This document shows positions 1-9,917 of a stretch of DNA of 37,496 nt, in pieces. The stretch spans positions 1 through 37,496 of the forward strand of contig JACRKC010000138.1 of assembly GCA_016235555.1 (NCBI GenBank), read 5' to 3'. Within the stretch, counting starts at the first letter, position 1, and every line of letters begins with the position of its first letter. Origin of the DNA: Verrucomicrobiota bacterium (GTDB taxonomy: Bacteria > Verrucomicrobiota > Verrucomicrobiia > Opitutales > Opitutaceae). Under the pieces are notes generated by a model. That model did not search any database and had not been told where the DNA came from. It saw only the letters and a list, made by a program, of their open reading frames with translations. Both the position numbers and the translations under genes were made by a program.

Positions 1-3000
1 ACCGGCGCCGGCAGCGCCACCATCGCCGGCCTCACCGAGTCCAGCGGCTCCATCGCGATCAGCTCGCTCACGCTCTCCGGCAACTCCACCTGGTCCGGCG
101 GCAACTGGAACAGCTCCGCCGCCTCCACCGCCACCATCAACGCCGGCGCCACGCTCAACCTCACGACGACCAGCAGCCACGATTTCAATTTCCGTGCGAT
201 TACGAACAGCGGCACCGTCAACTGGCAGGGCGGCCAGCTTCGTTCGGGCAGCGGTGGCAGCTTCACCAACGCCGCCGGCGGCGTCTTCAATGATTCCTCC
301 AGCACCGGCTCCGCGATCAACTACTACACGCCGGCCTACGGTGGCGCGATGTCGTTTGCGAACGCCGGCACCTACAACAAGACCGCGACGGGCACGACGG
401 TTTTCCAGCCGGCGTTCACCAACGCCGGCACGGTCAATGTCAACGCCGGCCGGCTCACGTTCGACGGCGGCGGCAGCACTGCCGCGGGTTCGGTCATCAA
501 TGTCGCCAGCGGCACCACGCTCGATTTCAGCGGCGGCTCGTTCACCGTCGCCGCTCCGTCCACGCTCGCGCTGGCCGGCACGCTGTCGATCTCGGGCGGC
601 ACCACGACGCTCAACGCCGGCGCCTACACCGTGCCCGATCTCTCGCTCACCGGCGGCACTCTGACCGGAGCCGGCACGATGGCGGTGGCCGCGTTTGCGC
701 AGAGCTCCGGCGTGATGGATCTCACCGCGTTCACCCTCACCGGCAGCGCCACGTGGACTTCCGGCAATTGGAACACGTCCTCCGCCACGACCGCCACCAT
801 CGCCAGCGGCGCCACGCTCACGCTGGCCGGCACGAACGTGAAGGACTTCAACCGCCGCGTCGTCACCAATAGCGGCACCGTGGAGTGGCAGGGCGGCCAG
901 CTGCGCAGCGGCAACGGCGGCGGCTTCGTCAACGCGGCGGGCGGTGTCTTCAACGATTCGTCGAGCACCGGCAGCGCCACCAACTACTTCACCCCGGCCT
1001 ACGGCGGCGCGATGTCGTTCACCAACGCCGGCACCTACAACAAGACCGGCACCGGCACCACCGTCTTCCAGCCGTCGTTCGCGAACACCGGCACGGTCAA
1101 CGTCAACGCCGGCAAACTCACCCTCGACGGCGGCGGCAGCACCGCGGCCGGCTCGGTGCTCAACCTCGCCAGCGGCACCACCCTCGATTTCAGCGGCGGC
1201 ACGATGACGCTCGCCGCCGCCGGCAACCTCGCCTTCACCGCGGGCAGCTCCGCCACCGTCACCGGCGGCACCACCACCCTCAACTCCGGCGGGTTTTCCC
1301 CGCCCGCTCTCACGGTCACGAACGGGACCTTCCATGCCGCCGATGCCGCCGCGACCTCCACCATCCCCGCGCTCACCCTCAGCGGTGGCACCCTCAGCGC
1401 CGCCGGCACGCTCGCCACCACCGCGCTCACGCAGACCGGCGGCAGCCTCGCTGCCGCGACGGTCAATCTCACCGGCAATGCGTCGTGGACCAGTGGCAAC
1501 TGGAACACCTCCGCCGCTTCCACCGGCACCATCGCGAGCGGCGTCACGCTCACCGTTTCCTCCACCAACGTCCACGACTTCAATTTCCGCACCGTCACCA
1601 ACCAGGGCACCGTCAACTGGAGCGGTGGCCAGCTGCGCAGCGGCAACGGCGGCGGCTTCATCAACGCGGCGGGCGCCACCTTCAGCGACTCCGCCACGAC
1701 GACCACCTTTTTCAACGCGGCTTACGGCGGCTCGGCGTCATTCGCCAACAGCGGCACCTACACGAAGTCCGGCAATGCCACGACCTACTTCCAGTCGCCC
1801 TTCGCGAACACCGGCACGGTCAACGTCAACGCCGGCAAGCTGGAACTCGACAACGGCGGCAGCACCGCCACGGGCTCTTCGCTCAATGTCGCCAACGGCG
1901 CCACGCTCGAGTTTGGCGGCGGCACCTTCACCTTCGCGGCCTCCACCACCCTCTCCGCCACCGGCAACATCAACGTCACCGGCGGCACCACCACGTTCAC
2001 CACGGGCAATTTCGCCCTGCCATCGCTCAGTCTGACCGGCGGCACGATCGATGGCGCCGGCTCGATCACCACGCCGTCGTTCACCCAATCGGGCGGCGCG
2101 CTGGACCTCTCGTCGCTGGTCTTCACCTCGTCCGCGCTCTGGAATTCCGGCAACTGGAACAGCTCCTCCGCGACCACCGCCACGATCAACAGCGGCGCCA
2201 CCCTCACGCTCGCGACGGCCGGCGTCCACGACTTCAATCGCCGCACGATCACCAACCACGGCACGCTCAACTGGCAGGCCGGCCAGTTCCGCAGCGGCAG
2301 TGGCGGCGGCTTCGTCAACGCCGCCGGCGCCGTCGTCAACGACACCGCGAGCAGCTACTTCAACGCGGCCTACGGCGGCACCGCCTCCTTCGCCAATCAG
2401 GGCACCTACAACAAATCCGCCGCCGGCACGACCACCTTTCAATCGCCCCTCGTCAACAGCGGCACCTTCAACGTCACCGCCGGCCAGCTCTCGCTCGACG
2501 GCGGCGGCTCCGCCAGCGCCGGCTCCGTGCTGAATCTCGCCTCGGGCACGACCCTCGCCTTTGCCTCCGGCACGTTCGTGTTCGCCGCCCCTTCGACCCT
2601 CGTCGCCGACGGCCCGCTCACGACGACCGGCGGCACGCCGACCTTCAATGGCGGCACCTACACCTTGCCGACGCTCACCCTCACCGGCGGCACGATCGAT
2701 GGCAACGGCACCTTGAACGTCGCCACGTATTCGCAGTCCGGCGGCGCCCTCGCCGTCGCCAACCTCAATCTCACCGGCACGGTCGCGTGGACCTCCGGCA
2801 ACTGGAACGGCCCCGCGGGCTCCACCGCCACGATTGCGAGCGGCAGCACCCTGAACCTCACCAACACCAACGCGCACGATTTCGACGCCCGCACCATCAC
2901 CAACAACGGCATCCTGAACTGGACGCTGGGCTACCTCCGCAGCGGCCATGGCGGCTCGTTCGTCAATACCGCCGGCGCCACCTTCAACGACGGCAACGCG

Positions 3001-6000
3001 AACGGCTATTCCTTCCACGACGGCTTCGGCGGCGGCGCTTCGTTCGTCAACCAGGGCACCTACAGCCGCAACGCCACCGGCACGACCTACTTCGACGTCG
3101 CGTTCAACAACACCGGCACCGTCAACCTGCAGCAGGGCGACCTCCAGCTCCGCGCCGGTGGCACCATGTCCGCCACCTCCGTCGTCAACGCCTCCGCCAA
3201 CACCAATCTCTACTTCACCAACGACTACACCCTCGCCGCGGGCGCGCAGCTCGCCGGGGCGGGCGCCTTCACGCAGACCGGCGGCACGCTCACCTTCGCC
3301 AACCTGAAAGCCCCCGCGTTCAACTGGTCCTCCGGTAACTGGAACGGCGCCGGCACGTCCGCCATCGATGCCGCCACCGTCCTCAACCTCGTTTCGGGCA
3401 ACAGCAAGGACTTCAACAACCGCACCCTCACGAACCACGGCACGGTCAACTGGCAGCTCGGCTATATTCGCAGCGGCTCGGGCGGCTCGTTCACCAACGC
3501 CACCGGCGCCACCTTCAACGACCTGCAGGGCTCGGGCTACTCCATCCACAATCCCTTCGGCGGCTCCTTTGTCTTCACGAACAACGGCACCTACAACCGC
3601 AACGCCACCGGCACCACCTCCTACCTCGACACCACCTTCGACAACCACGGCGCCGTCAACGTCGTCGCCGGCGACCTCCGTATCCGCGCCGGCGGCACCA
3701 TGTCCTCCACCGGCACGATCAACGCCGCCTCCGGCGCCAACGTCTTCTTCGACGCCAGCTACGCCATCAACAACGGCTCCTCGCTCACCGGCGCCGGCAA
3801 CTTCTGGCTCACGAGCGGCACCATGACGCTCACCGGCAGCATCGGCGTCGGCACCTTCAACCAGACCGGCGGCAGCCTCGTCGGCAACAGCACGCTCACC
3901 GGCACCTTCAACTGGTCCGCCGGCAACTGGAACGCCCCCTCGGCCGGTTTCACCACCACCATCGGGACCGGCGCCACTCTCAACCTGAACGGCGGCTCCA
4001 GCAAGGACTTCGATTTCCGCAGCGTCGTCAATCAAGGCACCGTCAATTGGAACCTCGGTTACCTCCGCGGCGGTCACGCCAGTTCCTTCACCAACGCCGC
4101 CGGCGCCACCTTCAACGACCTCAACGCCTCCAGCTACACGTTCCACGACGCCTACGGCGGTGGCACGACCTTCGTCAACCAGGGCACCTACAACCGCAGC
4201 GTCGGCGGCACCACTTACTTCGATGCCCCGTTCGACAATAACGGCACGATCAACCTCACCGGCGGCGATCTTCAGCTCCGCGCCGGCGGCACCATGGGGG
4301 CGAAATCCGTCCTGAACGGCGCCACCGGCACCAATTCCTATCTCACCAACAACTACACCATTCTCGACGGCGCAAAATTCGTCGGGGCCGGCAACTTCAT
4401 GCAGACCGGCGGCACGCTCACCCTCAACGGCAACCTCCTCGCCACCGCCTTCAACTGGCACGCCGGCAACTGGAACGCGACCGCCGCCGCCACCACTACG
4501 ATCGACTCCACCACCGTGCTGAATCTCGTTTCCGGCAACAGCAAGGATTTCGATTTCCGCAGTATCACCAATAATGGCACCGTCAACTGGCAGCTCGGCT
4601 ACCTCCGCGCCGGACACGGCTCGGTCTTCACCAATGCCGCCGGCGCCACCTTCAACGATCAGAACGGGAGCAGCTACACCGTCCACAACCCGTTCGGCGG
4701 CACCTTCGCCTTCGTCAACAACGGCACCTACAATCGCAACGTCGGCGGCACGACTGGCTTTGACACCACCTTCGACAACCACGGCACCATCAATCTGCAA
4801 CAGGGCGACCTCCAGCTCCGCGCCGGCGGCACCATGGGCGCCAGCAGCGTGGTCAACGCCACCACCGGGACCAGTCTCTTCATCACCAATAGCTACACGC
4901 TCCTCGCCGGCTCGCAGTTCCTCGGCGCCGGTGGGTTCACCCAGACGGGCGGCACGCTCACCTTCACCAACCTAAAGGCCAGCGCCTTCAACTGGTCGGG
5001 CGGCAACTGGAACGGCGCCGGCACCTCCACCGTCGATCCCGGCACGATCGTGAATCTCGTCTCGGGCAACAACAAGGACTTCGACGCCCGCACCGTCGTC
5101 AACCAAGGCACCGTCAACTGGCAGCTCGGCTACCTCCGCGGTGGCCACGGCAGCACCTTCACCAACGCCGCCGGTGCCACCTTCAACGACCAGAACGCCT
5201 CCAGCTACACCTTCCACGACGGCTTCGGCAGCGGCACCTCTTTCACCAACAACGGCACCTACAACCGCAGCGTCGGCGGCACCACCTTCTTCGATGCGCC
5301 CTTCAATAATAACGGCACGCTCAACCTCACCGGCGGCGATCTCCAGATTCGCCAGGGCGGCACGATGAGCGCCACGTCGGTCGTCAACGCCTCCGCCGGG
5401 ACCAATCTCCATATCACCAATAACTACACGCTCGTCGCCGGCTCCCAGTTCCTCGGCGCCGGCGGGTTCATCCAGACCGGCGGCACCCTCACGGTCGACC
5501 TGCTCAAAGCCTCCGCCTTCACCTGGTCGAGCGGCAACTGGAACGGCGCCGGCACCTCCACCATCGACGTCGGCACCGTCCTCAATCTCTCCTCCGGTAA
5601 CACCAAGGACTTCGAGTCCCGCACCATCGTGAACAACGGCACGGTCACGTGGACCGCCGGTTACCTTCGCTCCGGCAACGGCGGCTCGTTCACCAACGCC
5701 GCCGGCGCCACCTTCAACGATCAGAACGCCTCCGGCTACACGATCCACAATCCGTTCGGCGGCACCTTCACCATCACCAACGCGGGCAGCTACGTCCGCA
5801 CCGGCGGCGGCACCACGCAGATCCAGGTGCCGTTCACCAACACCGGCACGGTCGAGGTGAAGGGCGGCTCGCTCGTCTTCACCGGCACCTTCACCAACAC
5901 CAACGGCTCCATCCTCGCCAGCGGCGGCAATCTCTCGTTCCCCAGCGGCCTCAACCTCGGCACCGGCCAGCTCGGCGGCTCCGGCACCATCACCGCCTCC

Positions 6001-6450
6001 ACCGTCACCGCCGGCGGCCTCGTCACCCCCGGCGCCTCGCCCGGCACGCTCACCATCGCCGGCAACCTCAACCTCCTTTCCACCTCCACCCTCATCTTCG
6101 AGATCGGCGGCCTCAACCAGGGCGTCAGCTACGACTGGCTCAACGTCACCGGCACCGCCGCCGTCGCCGGCACGCTCCAGCTCACCCTCGTCAACGGCTT
6201 CAACGGCACCCTGGCCAACACCGAGACCTACACCATCATCTCCGCCGCCGCGCGCACCGGCACCTTCGCCAATATCCCCACCACCGGCCTGCGCCTCTCC
6301 ACCACCGACGGCTTCGGCTCCTTCCAGGTCAACTTCACCTCGACCGCCGTCACCCTCTCCAACTTCGTCGCCATCCCCGAGCCCTCCACCTACGCCCTCC
6401 TCGCGCTCGGCGGTCTCGTCCTGATCTTCGCGGCCCGCCGCCGCAAGTGA
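1..6450 (+). CDS. Giant secreted repeat protein with PEP-CTERM sorting signal, 5' partial
   Basis: The frame is open from the first base, so the N-terminus and signal peptide lie outside the window; 2149 residues are visible. The protein is built of tandem modules rich in Gly, Thr, Asn and Ser. Each has an SGNWN core, then DF(N/D)xRxxxNxGTVNW, LRSGxGGxFxNAAG, a YGG/FGG turn, GTYN and TGTVN segments. The SGNWN tryptophan codon recurs ten times, at 106, 769, 1501, 2155, 2803, 3340, 3928, 4471, 5008 and 5539, so the period falls from about 216-244 residues to about 177-196. After a linker containing TPGASPGTLTIAG, the end is IPEPSTYALLALGG, a hydrophobic helix, and RRRK. This is a PEP-CTERM signal handled by exosortase in other bacteria. 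I infer an exported beta-solenoid structural or matrix protein; the exact role is unknown. Confidence 0.9.
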   Translation, partial: TGAGSATIAGLTESSGSIAISSLTLSGNSTWSGGNWNSSAASTATINAGATLNLTTTSSHDFNFRAITNSGTVNWQGGQLRSGSGGSFTNAAGGVFNDSSSTGSAINYYTPAYGGAMSFANAGTYNKTATGTTVFQPAFTNAGTVNVNAGRLTFDGGGSTAAGSVINVASGTTLDFSGGSFTVAAPSTLALAGTLSISGGTTTLNAGAYTVPDLSLTGGTLTGAGTMAVAAFAQSSGVMDLTAFTLTGSATWTSGNWNTSSATTATIASGATLTLAGTNVKDFNRRVVTNSGTVEWQGGQLRSGNGGGFVNAAGGVFNDSSSTGSATNYFTPAYGGAMSFTNAGTYNKTGTGTTVFQPSFANTGTVNVNAGKLTLDGGGSTAAGSVLNLASGTTLDFSGGTMTLAAAGNLAFTAGSSATVTGGTTTLNSGGFSPPALTVTNGTFHAADAAATSTIPALTLSGGTLSAAGTLATTALTQTGGSLAAATVNLTGNASWTSGNWNTSAASTGTIASGVTLTVSSTNVHDFNFRTVTNQGTVNWSGGQLRSGNGGGFINAAGATFSDSATTTTFFNAAYGGSASFANSGTYTKSGNATTYFQSPFANTGTVNVNAGKLELDNGGSTATGSSLNVANGATLEFGGGTFTFAASTTLSATGNINVTGGTTTFTTGNFALPSLSLTGGTIDGAGSITTPSFTQSGGALDLSSLVFTSSALWNSGNWNSSSATTATINSGATLTLATAGVHDFNRRTITNHGTLNWQAGQFRSGSGGGFVNAAGAVVNDTASSYFNAAYGGTASFANQGTYNKSAAGTTTFQSPLVNSGTFNVTAGQLSLDGGGSASAGSVLNLASGTTLAFASGTFVFAAPSTLVADGPLTTTGGTPTFNGGTYTLPTLTLTGGTIDGNGTLNVATYSQSGGALAVANLNLTGTVAWTSGNWNGPAGSTATIASGSTLNLTNTNAHDFDARTITNNGILNWTLGYLRSGHGGSFVNTAGATFNDGNANGYSFHDGFGGGASFVNQGTYSRNATGTTYFDVAFNNTGTVNLQQGDLQLRAGGTMSATSVVNASANTNLYFTNDYTLAAGAQLAGAGAFTQTGGTLTFANLKAPAFNWSSGNWNGAGTSAIDAATVLNLVSGNSKDFNNRTLTNHGTVNWQLGYIRSGSGGSFTNATGATFNDLQGSGYSIHNPFGGSFVFTNNGTYNRNATGTTSYLDTTFDNHGAVNVVAGDLRIRAGGTMSSTGTINAASGANVFFDASYAINNGSSLTGAGNFWLTSGTMTLTGSIGVGTFNQTGGSLVGNSTLTGTFNWSAGNWNAPSAGFTTTIGTGATLNLNGGSSKDFDFRSVVNQGTVNWNLGYLRGGHASSFTNAAGATFNDLNASSYTFHDAYGGGTTFVNQGTYNRSVGGTTYFDAPFDNNGTINLTGGDLQLRAGGTMGAKSVLNGATGTNSYLTNNYTILDGAKFVGAGNFMQTGGTLTLNGNLLATAFNWHAGNWNATAAATTTIDSTTVLNLVSGNSKDFDFRSITNNGTVNWQLGYLRAGHGSVFTNAAGATFNDQNGSSYTVHNPFGGTFAFVNNGTYNRNVGGTTGFDTTFDNHGTINLQQGDLQLRAGGTMGASSVVNATTGTSLFITNSYTLLAGSQFLGAGGFTQTGGTLTFTNLKASAFNWSGGNWNGAGTSTVDPGTIVNLVSGNNKDFDARTVVNQGTVNWQLGYLRGGHGSTFTNAAGATFNDQNASSYTFHDGFGSGTSFTNNGTYNRSVGGTTFFDAPFNNNGTLNLTGGDLQIRQGGTMSATSVVNASAGTNLHITNNYTLVAGSQFLGAGGFIQTGGTLTVDLLKASAFTWSSGNWNGAGTSTIDVGTVLNLSSGNTKDFESRTIVNNGTVTWTAGYLRSGNGGSFTNAAGATFNDQNASGYTIHNPFGGTFTITNAGSYVRTGGGTTQIQVPFTNTGTVEVKGGSLVFTGTFTNTNGSILASGGNLSFPSGLNLGTGQLGGSGTITASTVTAGGLVTPGASPGTLTIAGNLNLLSTSTLIFEIGGLNQGVSYDWLNVTGTAAVAGTLQLTLVNGFNGTLANTETYTIISAAARTGTFANIPTTGLRLSTTDGFGSFQVNFTSTAVTLSNFVAIPEPSTYALLALGGLVLIFAARRRK

Positions 6451-7439
6451 AGTGAGGTGGAGCGCGTTGACCTCACCGCGCTTTCCCGTCCGTCCGTCTC
6501 CTCGGCCCGGCAGGAGCCTCGCTTCTTCCGCTAATCCCTCCGCACACTTTCCGTCATACCCGTGGCGCTACGCGAGAAACGTCTCGCCAACTCCGCCCGC
6601 CCCGCCCACAACCACCGCGCTTGCTCCGGTGGATTGACGCGCGTGATGCCGCACCACCGGTCGGAGTGAGGCGAGTGACTCGCCCCCCGAACGCAGGGAA
6701 CCGCCACCGGTGACCGGTGCGCCCTCCGCAAGATTGCTCCGTCGTCGGTCCGTGCGATGCGCCGCTTTCCGCGCTGCTTCGCTCCCGTTGCACCCGTCCA
6801 TCCCATCCGTCCTCCCATGTTCACGTCTCCCTGTTCCTTGCGCTCCGCGCAGTGTGCCACGCTCATCGCGTTGGCCGCTGCCGCCGGCCTCGCGCGGTTC
6901 GAACCGGCCGAGGACACGCCCGCACCGCCCGCCTCCACCCCGACCGCCGCCGTCGCCATCCGCCCCACTCCGCGCTTCGCCTACCCCCTCCTCGTAGCCA
7001 CGAGCGCCATCGAGTGGTCTCCGCACTCCTTTTCCGTAGCCGCGAGCGTGAGCGAGTGGACCCCCCCCTGCGCCCTCGCGCCCGCCCCCGCCGCCGCCGC
7101 GCCCATTCCTCCCCGCGCCCTCGCCATTTTCCATTTTCCCGCTCCGGCCGCTCCCGCCCTCTCCGTCCGGAAACACTCCCACCCCTACGCCATCGGCCCT
7201 CCCGCGCCCATCGCGCCAAATCCACTTCGCGCGGCCGGCCTTGCGAGGCCCGGCGATTCACCCGCGCGTCGCACCTCCGTATCGCGAATCGCCCGTGTTT
7301 TCGTTCCAGCGAACTCCTCCGGTGCCCACGTAACCCGCACCGCCGATTCCGGCCCCGCATCGACCGGATCGCCCCCCTTCCCGGACGCCACCCCGCTTCA
7401 GCGCGCCGCCGCTGCGCGCCCGGCCATCGCATTTTCTCC
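6451..7439. other. Long intergenic region without a convincing gene
   Basis: This stretch of almost 1 kb separates the repeat protein from the TonB receptor. It holds open frames on both strands, but they are Arg/Pro/Ala-rich, lack family features and overlap one another, so I treat them as chance products of high GC. It does hold small hairpins: a 6-bp stem GGCGAG/CTCGCC with a TGA loop at 6670-6684, a 6-bp stem CACCGG/CCGGTG with a TGA loop at 6705-6719, and a tandem pair of GTAG-foot repeats at 6994-7061. I see no clear promoter and no AT-rich Fur-like operator. Confidence 0.5.
6994..7061 (+). repeat. Tandem pair of GTAG-foot short repeats
   Basis: Two 26-nt units at 6994-7019 and 7036-7061, starting 42 nt apart, share GTAGCC(A/G)CGAGCG and a CGAGTGG end. 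Each starts with GTAG, and CC(A/G)C near the 5' side can pair with GTGG near the 3' side. They resemble REP-type elements and lie upstream of the TonB receptor gene. Confidence 0.5.
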
Positions 7440-9587
7440 ATGAATACCAAAACCATCCCACTCCTCGCCGTCCTCGTCGCGTTGCTCGCCGCCGACTCCG
7501 TCCGCCCGGTCGCCGCCAGCGCACCCGTCGCACCGCCCGTGCAACTGCCCGCCTTCCCGGTCGAGGCCGAGGCCGAAAAGGACCACTACGTGCAGGGGCC
7601 GTTTCTGCCCGATGTCCAGGGCCCCAAAATCAACGTCGGGAAAAAGACGACCATCCTCGACCTCGACAGCCTCCCGCGCATCACGGGTAACAATTACCGC
7701 CAGGCCCTCGCCCTCGCACCTGGCCTCGTGTTGAGCGAGGAGACTTCGCCCCTCGTCAGCATCGGCTACCGCGGCCTCGAACCGCACCGCGCCCAATTCA
7801 CCCAGGTGCTCAAGGACGGCATCCCCATTCACGCCGACCAGTTCGGCTATCCGGAAGCCTACTACACGCCGCCCCTCGACACCGTCGACCGCCTCGAATT
7901 CGTCCGCGGCGGCGCCGCGCTCATGTATGGTCCGCAACCCGGCGGCGCTCTCAACTACGTCACCCACCGCCCGCGCCCCGATCGCCCGCTCTCCGGCGCC
8001 ACGCTCCACACGTTGGGCACCGACGATTACTATTCCACGTTCAGCCACCTCGACGGCACCGTCGGCCGCGTGGGCTACTACGGCTATCATAACCGCCGCC
8101 GCTCCGCCGGCCTCCGCACCGCCAACAGCGACTACACCCTCGAAGCCTTTCTCGGCCGCCTTGTCTTCGACGCCGCGTCCGTCTCGCGCTGGATCCTCAC
8201 CTTCGAAACCTACGACGAGTCGCATGGCGAGCCCGGCGGTCTCACGTTCGCCACCGGCCCCGGCACCGTCAACTACCTCGCCGACCGCCGCGCGCCCTCG
8301 CGCCTCTTCGATCGCTTCGATCTCGACCGCCGCGCCGTTTCCCTTGTCTGGGAACGCGACTTCTCCCGCGGCATGATTGTCACCCGTGCGTGGGGCATCG
8401 ACTACGTGCGCGCCTCTCGGCGGCAGGGCGGCGGCGGCTTCGGCACGTTGTCCACCGGAGCCGCGGCCGGCACCAACACCATCGAACGCCAGCAGTTCAC
8501 GACGTGGGGCGTCGAGACGCGCGGCCGGCTCGATTGGGGCCCCGACCAGCGCTACGTCTTCACCGCCGGTGCCCAATACCACCGCACCGCTTCCCCGCGC
8601 ACCGACGCCCGCGGCGCCACGCCCGATGCCACCGCCGGCCTCGCTCAGGTCCGGTCGCAGCGCGACATCACCGGCGCCCCCGTCTTCGTCGAGAATCTCT
8701 TCCGCCTCGGCGCGCTCAGCGTCACGCCCGGCTTCCGCCTCGAATCGGTCCGGCAGGACGTGCGTGAACTCCTCAACGTCGCCCGCACCGCCGCCGGCCG
8801 CCCGCTCGCGGCACGCGACGATGGACAAAAGATCCCGCTCCTCGGACTCGCCCTCGCCTACGATGTTTCCCGCGCCACCCAGGCCTACGCGAACCTCTCG
8901 CAGAGCTACCGGCCGATGATCTTCACGCAGGCCGTGCCCAACGCCGCCACCACCGTCGTCAACGCCGATCTCGCCGAGGGCCGCGCCGTGCAATTCGAGT
9001 TCGGCGTGCGCGCCCAGCCGCGCGACGGACTCGTGCTCGACGCGAGCGTGTTCCACCTCGAATTCAAAAACCAGATCGGCACTCTCGCGCTGCCCGGCGG
9101 CCTCTCCACCGTCGCCAACGTCGGTCGCGCCGTCCATCGCGGCGTCGAAGCCGCCGCGCACTACGATCTGCTGCGCGCCTTCGACCGTCCCGCCTCCTCG
9201 GGTGCGCTCAACCTCCACGCCAACGTCCTCTTCCTCGACGCCGGTTTCCGCGCCGGCCCCGCCGCCGGCCGCACGCCGCAATACGCCCCGCGCCACCTCG
9301 TTCGCTCCGGCCTCACTTACACGCGCGGATCGCAGTTCAAGCTCGGCCTCACCGGCACACTCTCGGCTGATAGCTTCGCCGACGACGCCAACACCCCCAC
9401 CCGCCACATCCCCGCCTACGCCGTCTGGGATCTCACTGCCGAGTGGCGCGTGCCCGGCACACCGGTGCGCCTCATCAGCGGCGTCAACAATCTCCTCGAC
9501 GAGGACTACTACAGCCGCATCCGCCCCGACGGCATCGACCCCGCTCCGCGTCGCAACGTCTACCTCGGCGCCGCCCTCGAGTTCTGA
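7440..9587 (+). CDS. TonB-dependent outer-membrane receptor, FecA-like
   Basis: A 715-residue outer-membrane receptor. The ATG at 7440 is chosen because a signal peptide follows at once (MNTKTIPLLAVLVALLAAD, cleavage near ASA, residues 26-28). The plug domain is recognisable at about residues 70-180: ITGNNYRQALALAPGLVL, then SIGYRGLEPHRAQFTQVLKD, DTVDRLEFVRGGAALMYGP and GGALNYVTHRP. The rest is an alternating beta-barrel ending in ALEF with a terminal Phe, as usual for outer-membrane barrels. The plug spacing resembles FecA-type ferric siderophore or citrate receptors, but no extra N-terminal signalling domain is present, so it should not act as a FecI/FecR-type transducer. The next gene is a HugZ-like haem-utilisation protein, which supports an iron or haem role. 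The substrate cannot be read from sequence. Confidence 0.88.
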   Translation: MNTKTIPLLAVLVALLAADSVRPVAASAPVAPPVQLPAFPVEAEAEKDHYVQGPFLPDVQGPKINVGKKTTILDLDSLPRITGNNYRQALALAPGLVLSEETSPLVSIGYRGLEPHRAQFTQVLKDGIPIHADQFGYPEAYYTPPLDTVDRLEFVRGGAALMYGPQPGGALNYVTHRPRPDRPLSGATLHTLGTDDYYSTFSHLDGTVGRVGYYGYHNRRRSAGLRTANSDYTLEAFLGRLVFDAASVSRWILTFETYDESHGEPGGLTFATGPGTVNYLADRRAPSRLFDRFDLDRRAVSLVWERDFSRGMIVTRAWGIDYVRASRRQGGGGFGTLSTGAAAGTNTIERQQFTTWGVETRGRLDWGPDQRYVFTAGAQYHRTASPRTDARGATPDATAGLAQVRSQRDITGAPVFVENLFRLGALSVTPGFRLESVRQDVRELLNVARTAAGRPLAARDDGQKIPLLGLALAYDVSRATQAYANLSQSYRPMIFTQAVPNAATTVVNADLAEGRAVQFEFGVRAQPRDGLVLDASVFHLEFKNQIGTLALPGGLSTVANVGRAVHRGVEAAAHYDLLRAFDRPASSGALNLHANVLFLDAGFRAGPAAGRTPQYAPRHLVRSGLTYTRGSQFKLGLTGTLSADSFADDANTPTRHIPAYAVWDLTAEWRVPGTPVRLISGVNNLLDEDYYSRIRPDGIDPAPRRNVYLGAALEF

Positions 9588-9917
9588 CCGCCCTCGTCCG
9601 CGCCCCTCCGTTTCGCCGCCCTCTGAAATCTCAAATTCAAAATCTCAAATCTCCCCGCCCCCATCCAACGCCTTCGTCGCCGCCGCCCAAAAACCATCCG
9701 CCGACCGGTCACTCATTTCCCCGCATACCAATCCCGCGCTCGCAAGCGAGCTGACCTACAGTTACGAAACGAAACCGGAAAGCCGTGGGGGCACATGGCA
9801 GGAAACTGAGATGCGCTCCCCGTTCAACGCACTGCTTTCCGGTCTCGCTTGTCCCGGCGATTGCGTGGTCGTCTACACCGGCTTCGCGCTCGCTGGGCGA
9901 CGCTTCTTTTCTCGTCC
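9588..9917. other. Intergenic spacer
   Basis: There is no convincing gene in this spacer between the FecA-like receptor and the HugZ-like gene. It contains one GTAG-foot hairpin on the minus strand (9736-9759). I found no clear promoter or Fur-type operator. Confidence 0.45.
9736..9759 (-). repeat. REP-like hairpin, GCTTGC-core family
   Basis: Read on the minus strand this 24-nt unit is GTAG, GTCA, then GCTCGC-TT-GCGAGC, a 6-bp perfect stem with a TT loop. It has the same layout as the units at 16891-16914 and 16980-17003 (GTAG, GA, then GCCTGC-TT-GCAGGC), with different but still complementary stem bases. Confidence 0.5.

Noticed and set aside
885-3338. Open frame of 817 codons in another plus frame
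   Set aside because: Composed almost wholly of Arg/His/Gln, a frame-shifted reading of the repeat gene.
1738-4800. Open frame of 1020 codons on the minus strand inside the repeat protein
   Set aside because: It mirrors the repeat codons (GCC/GGC/ACC) of the real gene, is Gly/Val/Ala/Glu-rich without domains, and ends where the repeats vary. It is a shadow.
6451-7439. Fur-type operator before the iron-related genes
   Set aside because: No AT-rich GATAAT-like dyad could be found here or in the other two receptor leaders.
7398-9407. Minus-strand frame of 669 codons opposite the FecA-like receptor
   Set aside because: Val/Glu/Gly-rich with no family features; the plus strand has a full receptor with signal peptide and barrel end.
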